Below, one piece after another: positions 57,409-64,000 of a stretch of DNA of 64,000 nucleotides. Source of the stretch: Paraspadella gotoi (Eukaryota; Chaetognatha); assembly GCA_051294375.1 (NCBI GenBank), contig CM119267.1, positions 26,580,404-26,644,403 on the forward strand, given 5' to 3'. Made by a program: the position numbers and the translations under genes. Position 1 is the first letter of the stretch, and each line of letters begins with the position of its first letter. The notes below the pieces were generated by a model. The model was given only the letters and a program-made list of their open reading frames with translations. It was not told where the DNA came from and did not search any database.

Positions 57409-59430
57409 ACTTGTTTGCTCATTCTTGTTTTAGCCCGGATCGCCTCCACGTTCGCCTCCGCGTTCGCCTCTTTAACGCCTCGGCGGTTTTGTTTAAAAAT
57501 TTATTTATAGTTTTTGTATTTGATAATATTTTTTTTAAATTAGATCAATGGATCATGAAAAAACTTTCAATTTGTATGTTTAAAATATGATAAATATAAT
57601 GTTTTTTATTTTTTTTAAATGTAAACTTTTTAACTTTTTTTAATCTTTTTAACAAAAAATATATTTTAAACAATTTTTGCAAGACATTTTGGAGAGAGAG
57701 AGAGAGAGAAAAAGAGAGAGATAGAATGAAAAAGAAAAAAAGAAATAGAGAGAGAAAGGGATAAAGCTCAAAAATATTTAGGAAAAGAATGTATTAGTTG
57801 AAAATAAGGACAGGCTGAGAATAAGGACAAGATTTTTCTTATATGACTTTATTTCATTTTTTCTATTCACTCTTCATCTTTCTGTCTTAAAAAGAATAGT
57901 AAAAATTCTAAATTTAACTTTAATAAAAATCTCTAAAAGTAAAGAAATAAACAACATCATATTATGAATATTTATTATATAAAAATTGTGATTAATAATT
58001 TTTTGTAGTAAGCAATATTTATGAATAATATTCACCCAAGGGCATAAATTGAGAATGGGGGAAAAAATCTGTCCTCACTTCTATACGGTACCGAGACACC
58101 CCATAAGAAAATAAAAATAACCCATTTTTGAAACACAAAAAAATTAAAAAGAATAGTGTTTTTAATACTACATTGTATAGTGAAGTCAAAAAATTTATGA
58201 TTCAAGTTTTTTATTATTGAATTTTAAAGTTTTCGCGCTAAATACACCAAAAACACAACGAAACGAAAGGGAATACCACCTTATGGCTACTAAATCAAAA
58301 GTTTTGTTATGAATTTTTTATACAAAAACCATGTCGAAAAACTTAATCAACGACTTTGTCTCATTTTTATTTATTCAAGGATTTATAACTTTCTCTTATA
58401 TCAATCATTATCTACTAAAAGAAAGCTTTAATTTGAACCCATTCTCATAAGCCTACGATTATTTGTTCTCAAGTTATTAATGAAAATACTCAAATTTATT
58501 GTAAAAATGGAACTAACAAACAATTTGATAATTAGTATATGAAAAAGACTTATTCATTTCTTATTTAATAAAAACTATAAATGTAACATACTATTGTTTA
58601 GATTTAAAGTAAACCTAATTTTTAAATTTTTCTTTAACATAATAACTCAATCAATAACAATGCTTGGTTTGGAAAACCTTTCTCTCTCTCTTTCTTTTTT
58701 CTCTTTTGCTCTTCTTTCCACTCTCCCTCTTTCTTTCAAAAAAATCTGTACAATTTTCATAACTCTGTTTTTTCTTTTTTTATAGCATAGATTTATCATT
58801 CGATGTTTGGATATGCTGGACTTATCGACAAGTTTTGGGGTGGGATTCGATGGACCAAAAAAGTGAAATTATAAAGCCAAGATCTGCTAAAAGCAGATCC
58901 AGCTAAAAAAAAACTTCTTAAAAGCAAAGAAAAACAAATAAAATAAAATAAAACAGACAAAAGATAAAGAAAGAAAAAATATTTTAAAATTCATATCATA
59001 AGAATGACTTTTGGTTTGCACTGCTGATTAATTATTATTAAACTATTAATTCTTTAATTTAATTCTATTGATCAAGTCTTTTTATTGGTCGGTCTGTCTA
59101 TCTTTTTCTTTTTTCCCTTTACCTTTTTTCATCCTTCTTCCTCTCCATTTCCCTGTGCCCTTATTACATAATTCATTTTTGTTTTCAGGCAATGCACTTA
59201 GATTGCCAAAATCTGCAGCTATTACAAATGCTAAATAATACTAAAATATATTTAAAAAAAACTTGACAAGTATATTAGCCATTTTGTCTTTCATATTAAT
59301 TTAATTTATTTTAATTAAATAAAATACTCTCTCTCCTTCTCCCTTCTTTTTTTCCTTTCTTTTCCTTTTTTTCTGCCTTTTTTTCAGCCATACCTCTTTT
59401 CTTTTTCTATCTCTCTCTGTGTTGAAACTA
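57409..59430. other. Intronic AT-rich DNA
   Basis: GCCTCC-rich units (57430-57480), a GA tract (57690-57720), a copy of the AACAACAT dispersed repeat (57900-58030), a minus-strand fragment of the W 5' end near 58870-58905 (GATCTGCTAAAAGCAGATCC) and pyrimidine-rich DNA near 59330-59420. No coding exon. Confidence 0.4.
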
Positions 59431-59760
59431 AGTTCGGAGAAGTGGCGTCTTTGAATTCTAACTGACTGGGCTAATTCTGCTCATTGAAGACGAAATGAAT
59501 TCGGGTATAAATGGCGCAGAAGAGACGATGGCGCCGGTCAAGACGCCCTGGAGATGACGACGACAAAGTCTCGGCAGAACGTCGGCTAAGGCCGAAAGGA
59601 CGACGATCTACGAAGCCCAGGACTTGACGAAATGTCTGTAGTAAGTCTGTAGTTGCTTGAGCAGATAAGTCTGTAGCAGTGTAGTTGTAGTCTGTAGAGG
59701 CAGAGTCTGTAGTTAGAAGTCCTGGGCAAGGAATAACAAAACATTTAGTACAAACTCAGC
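59431..59760 (+). other. GC-richer patch with GTCTGTAG repeats
   Basis: About 300 bases distinct from the AT-rich background. GTCTGTAG occurs five times between about 59633 and 59715. A 20-codon ORF starting near 59494 is too short to support. It could be a fragment of a retroelement terminus. No second copy was seen in the window. Confidence 0.35.
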
Positions 59761-60199
59761 AAATATATATAAATTTAAAGTGTCTTTCTTACTTGTTTCT
59801 GAAGCCAATATTAACCAAAAAAGAATTGCTTCTCTTCATAGAAAAGTCCACAAAACCAGCGATCACACAAAAAATAAGTTTCCGAGATATCTAAATAAGA
59901 GTTTCTAATGCTCTGAAAAAGAACTAAAAACCCAGTGACAACTTTGAGATCTGAAGATGCCACGTGGGTAGAATTCGATTAGAATCTTAATCGAAATCTA
60001 TCGAAATCACGGGCACCAATCAGAATCAGCTGTACACTGCCTTCGGAAATCTATACTTAAGTATAAACAAAAGAAAGAGCCTAAAGATGTCATTGTGATC
60101 GCTAGAATGGAAGCATTTTCGATGCCAGTAACAAAGAACAAAAGAGCATTGGGAGAAAAGATAGAGAAGCTGGATTTCCTCGTAATATTAAAGATAGTT

Positions 60200-60480
60200 A
60201 TTTCGTAACACTCTCTCTCTATATTTTTTTTCTCTCTGTCTCTCTCTATCTCTCTTACTCTCTCTCTCTCTGGCTTTCTCTCTCTCTTGGTCTCTCTCTC
60301 TCTCTTGGTCTCTCTCTCTCTGGCTTTCTCTCTCTCTTGGTCTCTCTCTCTCTGGCTATCTTTCTCTCTCTTGGTCTCTCTCTCTGGCTATCTTTCTCTC
60401 TCTGTCTTGCTCTCTCTCTTGCACTCTCTATTTGCGCGCTCTCTCTGTCCACACTGCTTCCTTCTCTCCCTCTCTCTTTA
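60200..60480 (+). repeat. CT microsatellite with TGG interruptions
   Basis: CTCTCTCTGGCTTTCTCT and CTCTCTTGGTCTCTCT units alternate, forming a loose higher-order repeat. It creates Ser/Leu open frames on the plus strand and Arg/Glu-rich ones on the minus strand that are not genes. Confidence 0.9.
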
Positions 60481-60599
60481 AATTATATTTTTTTCATTAT
60501 CTAGCAATAATTCACATTCATTTTTTGAAAAGTTGTTTTTTCAGTTTTTTTATATTTTTGCTTTATATTATTTATATTTTAATATATATACTATTTTTT

Positions 60600-60700
60600 A
60601 AAATTAAAATTCCAAAGTCAGGAGCAAGATAACTTATTTATTAAATGAATGGATAATTGTTATATTGTTTGTACCAATTTCATGAATTGTTTTTTATAAA
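60600..60700 (-). repeat. GGTACAACCAATAT-type repeat, reversed copy
   Basis: CCAAAGTCAGGAGCAAGATA followed by ATTAAATGAATGGATAA is the reverse of 11400-11465 and relates to 3170-3235. Confidence 0.5.
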
Positions 60701-60784
60701 TAAATTGATAATATAAATTTTAATATAAAAATTAAAACTGTATAAGTTAAAAGGTAATATAAATTAAAAAAATTACCAATAAAA

Positions 60785-61065
60785 AAAAATACAAGTTAAA
60801 AAAATGAAGCAAGTTAAAAAAAATGAGGCCAGTTAAAAAAAAGATGCAATTTAAAAAATGATACAAGTTGAAAAATAATGCAAATTAAAAAAATATTACA
60901 AATTGAAAAAATGATGTAAGTAAAAAAAATGATGCAAGTTTCAAAAATAATGCTAATTAAAAAAATAATGCGAGTTGAAAAATGAAATGAATTAAAAAAT
61001 GATGCAAATTAAAAAAATAATACAAATTTAAAAAAATATGCAAGTTTAAAAATGAAGCTAGTTTT
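60785..61065 (+). repeat. AAATGATGCAAGTTAAAAA minisatellite
   Basis: About 14 degenerate units of 18-21 bases of the form ATGATGCAAGTTAAAAAA. The same unit appears in short form inside W elements (32890-32930, 42870-42960, 55685-55725), so it is probably a remnant of W-family interior sequence. Confidence 0.75.
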
Positions 61066-61429
61066 AATTAATAAAATGAATAAATAGAATAGAATTATGA
61101 ATAAATGATTTAATTAAATATTCATAGGAATAAATTAACTAATTAATTATCTTTTATTTAAAATAAAAAAGGAATAAATTGAGTGAATGAATGTATTAAA
61201 AGAAAAAGATATAAAAATATATGCTTATGTACAACAACTTATTAGATAAAAAAATTATAAACAGAACTAGAAATATTTTCTTTTTGAATAAAAATATATT
61301 AATATAAAACCAATGGCAGCTGATAAACGCTTCATTCTAAATTTGAAAAAAAGAACAATTTTTGGAACAATAGAAAGGTTATAATTTGGCAAAAACCTTT
61401 TGATTTTCGCCTATAAAAACAAAAGCTCA

Positions 61430-61570
61430 AGAGGCAAACGCGCAACGTTTTTTGCGCCTCCGCATTCGCCTCCCTTCTCCCCAATTTTTGTCTGTAGTCC
61501 GCTTTCGCCACCTCAAAAAACATGCCCCTCCGCGCGTTTTCACTCCGCCTCCCGGATCGCGTCTGCATCT
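61430..61570 (+). repeat. CGCCTCC-rich patch
   Basis: TTTTTTGCGCCTCCGCATTC, CGCCTCCCTTCTCC, ACTCCGCCTCCCGGATCGCG and similar units, related to 54385-54440 and 57430-57480. Function unknown. Confidence 0.45.
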
Positions 61571-61794
61571 CTGATCTTAACTGATCAATATAAAATTTGA
61601 ACACATAAATGACTTTTATATTTTCTACTCAACTAATTTTTAAAATCAATGAAATAACCACTGGTTTTCAAATGACAGCGTATTTCTACCGGCGCTTGTA
61701 AAATTGTCACCATAACTGTTAAGGTAGTTAAGTAATAACTTTTTTTACCAATAATAATTTGATCCATTGTTACTAAGAAGAAGAGAAAATCCCA

Positions 61795-61990
61795 GCTTAT
61801 GGCAACAGCCGGGTTGCCTGTGATGTCCATTGGGGGCTTCCAACCCTCAGTGTTGCCTTCAGTCACTGGCGCGGTTACCCTAGTTGTTAGGACTGTGGAT
61901 GGAACACAACGCCTGGGATGGTGTGTTACTCTCTGAGCCAATGGTATTGGCTGAATGATAGTGGATGTGAGGCGACGTGAATATACCGCC
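61795..61990 (-). repeat. GC-rich dispersed repeat, reversed copy
   Basis: Reverse of 45216-45455, with an internal deletion of about 30 bases after GCGCGGTTACCCTAG. It lies 60 bases before the last LAMP-like exon in the window. Confidence 0.65.
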
Positions 61991-62053
61991 ACAAGTTTGT
62001 GAATGTACAATTTTACCCAAAATGACCAAAACTCATTTTTTGTTTTTCCTTAG

Positions 62054-62196
62054 ATAAAACTGCGACTTGGTCCGTTCCACCTGGCCCCGGGACTATTTCC
62101 GCCCGTGAGGGACACTCCTTCGCCTGCGACGCCGAGCTGAAATTTCGACTTATGGGCAACGGGCTCAACGCCACGCTCGAAACCTTTGATCTAAGG
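62054..62196 (+). CDS. LAMP-like glycoprotein, third exon
   Basis: Begins after TTTTTCCTTAG in the phase required by the exon at 47509 (A|AT making an NKT sequon). It encodes TWSVPPGP, then ISAREGHSFACDAELKFRL, matching the LAMP signature around A..GNSYKC..E, then NATLETFDLR (cf. L.AF.V). The cysteine of the second LAMP disulfide is therefore kept. A GTCATT donor is placed after AGG at 62196, the same hexamer used at 2750. The open frame continues to about 62290 without LAMP similarity, so splicing is assumed. The transmembrane helix and the GYxxI-type tail must lie beyond 64000. Confidence 0.72.
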
Positions 62197-62402
62197 GTCA
62201 TTATCATTCCCTCGTTTATTCTTTGTAACTCTAACTTTTCAATCATTTACCCAGTTCATTATCAATCAATTGGCCTATTGAAGAGACAGTAATTATTGTT
62301 GTTAGTGACAGAACCGTTCAAAATAAACAGTCCCTGAGCTTTGGATCAGGCTGTAACACCGTGTTACAGGCGGGTTAAGCGCCCCGTCTCTCTTAACTAC
62401 TA

Positions 62403-62475
62403 GGCGATCACAGGGCTAGAACCCCGGACCTTTGGGTTGGGAGGCGAATGACTTGCCTCCTGCACCAATGGCAGC
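62403..62475 (-). mobile_element. tRNA-like SINE head, minus strand
   Basis: On the minus strand: GGTGCAGGAGGCAAGTCATT (A-box region), ACCCAAAGG and GGGGTTCTAGCCC (B box, complement of 62413-62425), with tRNA-like spacing. Sequence continues past it (62340-62400) with a CTGTAACACGGTGTTACAG hairpin. The ACCCAAAGG...CGGG..TTC block links it to the heads at 33731 and 56719. Confidence 0.5.
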
Positions 62476-62573
62476 TGATGAACGTTTGGTGGATTTTAGT
62501 CCACCATACTATTTTGTTTCTACTCAGTGAGTAGAAACAAACCTTTACTATTTCATTCTCAATCACTTTTATA

Positions 62574-63280
62574 AGCAGATCCTGACTCTATAATTCACTT
62601 TGTCGGTACGTCGGTCCGCCCCCTCAATCTTGTCGGGCATTCACTTATATCATGTCAGAACATCGAATTATAATAAATTATGCAAAAAAAAACGATGACC
62701 GTCCGTCTGTCTGTCCGTCCGTCCCAACTTAGCAAAAAACACCAATTACTCATCATTGGATGGATGGATTGGAATGAAATTTTGTGTGTGGGTAGGGAAG
62801 TGTGTGATTGAGCTGGATATGAAATTTCGTTGGAATTGTCAGAGTGGAAATGAGTTTAAATGGAAAAAACAAAAAATATATTACACTATTCGAACACCAA
62901 TTACTCACGAGTGGATGGGGCGATTGACTTGAGAATTTTTATTGGGTAGAAAAGTGTGTGATTAAACTGGAAATCAAATTTCGATGGAATCGTTTGAGTG
63001 GAAATGAGTTTAAATTGAAAAAGCAAGAACCTGTTTAACTAAATGATTATGCTTCTTTTTCTTTTATTTTAAATCTAAATGCAAGATGTATTAATTTATC
63101 AAATAATTAACCAGTTAATAATCAATTAGTCAATTAAATAATAAATAATTAATTAATCAGCAATTAATCAATAAAAACAAACATTTCGGATCAAATAGCC
63201 TAATTAATTAAATATTAACTGAATTAATTAATTATTAATTAATTAATTACCGATAATGATTGTCGGACGATCCAACATTG
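62574..63280 (+). mobile_element. W-family element, decayed ends
   Basis: AAGCAGATCCTGACTCTATA start (5' TIR truncated), TTTGTCGGTACGTCGGTCCG, the CCGTCCGTCC tract, two satellite-like units, and a degenerate 3' end near GGACGATCCAACATTG. No coding content. Confidence 0.55.
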
Positions 63281-63489
63281 TTTGCTCAAACTTGTTTTTA
63301 CTAATTTTTATTCTAATCAATTTGCTTATTTATTCCTTAGGTTTATCACTTTGCTAAGTTCATTCTCAATCATTTTTATTAATTAAATTAAAATAATTAA
63401 ACTCGGACAGACGCTGGGTTGGCAAAAACTGGGTTTTTGTTTTTTTTTAAATTATAGATAGCATATTAATTTTTTTTAAGATACAAATT

Positions 63490-63900
63490 TTTATATTAAT
63501 TTCCTTTCTTTTCGTTGTTTTTGCAAATTAGAGAAAGACAAAGTTTATTTGTTTATGTACAACGATTTTATTTTTACATAGGACATGTTTCGGCTTTAAG
63601 TATAAGCCTTCATCAGCGTTTGATTAATCAGACAAATTTTTCTCTTAACATTGAGTCAGAGAGAGAGAGAGAGAGAGAGTTGAGAGAGAGAGAGAGAACA
63701 GAGAGAGAGAGAAAAGAGAAGAGAGAGTAAAGCTTCCAACAAAGGTTGAGATAAGGACAGTGGTCAGATGAGGACAGGTGAAGGTAAGGAGAGAGAAGAA
63801 GAGGAAAGTGGTTGAAATGTGAATAGTGAAAATTTGAAGAGACAGAGAGAGAAAATATTTACGTTTTTTGTAATGTACAACAAAGATAAAGAATAATAAT
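63490..63900 (-). mobile_element. Hammerhead-like GA-rich unit
   Basis: TTTCCTTTCTTTTCGTTGT at 63501, TTAGAGAAAGACAAAG, CAACGATTTTATTTTTACAT, the hammerhead-like core (63583-63617, minus strand), GA tract (63658-63725), GGACAGTGGTCAGATGAGG and TAATGTACAACAAAGATAAA. Same order as 14920-15280 and the reverse of 44761-44970. No reverse transcriptase is present. Confidence 0.6.
63583..63617 (-). ncRNA. Hammerhead-ribozyme-like core, intact boxes
   Basis: Minus strand: CTGATGA, A, GGCTT/AAGCC stem II with a 7-base loop, GAAACATGTC. Invariant boxes are intact. Stem I is at most one or two pairs. Confidence 0.5.
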
Positions 63901-64000
63901 TCAATAACAACAAATAATATACTTAATGCTTAAACTAGTAGATTTAACGAGAAATATTTTAACTAGTTTTTAATTAAGATTGAAATAAGAGAAAGAGAAA

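Larger units (their letters stand above)
47632..62053 (+). other. LAMP-like gene intron, 14.4 kb, repeat-filled
   Basis: GTGAGT to TTTTTCCTTAG. Joining the flanking exons creates an NKT glycosylation site and continues the LAMP domain in frame. The intron contains Y, W, foldback A, DIRS, hammerhead-like and SINE-like insertions, with no exon recognised. Confidence 0.75.

Noticed and set aside
62197-62290. Continuation of the LAMP-like reading frame past 62196
   Set aside because: The extension has no LAMP similarity, and the GTCATT after AGG matches a donor used elsewhere in the window.

Overview
The window is nuclear DNA from an animal with an AT-rich, repeat-dense genome. Spliced genes of animal type, in GC-richer exons, sit in very AT-rich introns. 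One gene is of the LAMP type, which is typical of metazoans. Interstitial TTAGGG-type tracts argue against most arthropods and nematodes. I cannot name the species. Five N runs mark assembly gaps. Four are exactly 25 N, and some neighbouring copies carry dense scattered indels, as expected of gap filling with raw long reads.

Four genes are supported, all on the plus strand. (1) ERCC6/CSB (Cockayne syndrome B repair ATPase): exons at 2638-2749, 2824-3044 and 12667-14067. The 5' part lies upstream of the window, and the last intron (3045-12666) appears to be a GC-AG intron. (2) ATP23 (mitochondrial inner membrane protease/chaperone): exons at 14264-14423 and 36533-36951, apparently complete, starting only 197 bp after the ERCC6 stop. 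Its single intron is 22 kb as assembled. (3) An unrecognised gene whose last exons are 45480-45552 (tentative) and 45640-46341. (4) A LAMP-like lysosomal or mucin-type membrane glycoprotein: exons at 46704-47388, 47509-47631 and 62054-62196. Its 14.4 kb intron is full of repeats, and its 3' end lies beyond the window. Small introns of 74-120 bp coexist with giant, transposon-filled ones.

Everything else is mobile or repetitive DNA. The recurring families are: foldback elements ending in CACTTCCGGTT, with TTAGGG-like tracts in the middle of one; a 3 kb palindromic element in the ERCC6 intron; a family called W here, with termini GTCGGATCTGC/GCAGATCCGAC and satellite-like interiors; a family Y with termini CGTCGCAATCGC/GCGATTGCGACG, one copy of which abuts the ATP23 exon and seems to supply its splice acceptor; a family V bounded by AACCGTTAA motifs; tRNA-like SINE heads; and a (GA)n-rich family carrying hammerhead-ribozyme-like cores (CTGATGA, stem II, GAAACATGTC).

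A 5.3 kb DIRS-type tyrosine-recombinase retrotransposon (26191-31520) has inverted terminal repeats, an internal complementary region, and decayed RT, RNase H and recombinase segments. It interrupts the second of two overlapping 6.3 kb copies of the same locus (14458-20716 versus 20742-26190 plus 31521-32338). The first copy is the empty site. These copies probably represent two haplotypes or an overfilled gap rather than a true tandem duplication.

The most unusual candidate system is the hammerhead-like family. It occurs as solo units, as a 135 bp hairpin insertion with a clean 12 bp target duplication and a matching empty site elsewhere in the window, and as a 1.3 kb foldback whose 500 bp arms both end in the motif and whose loop carries a short basic ORF.
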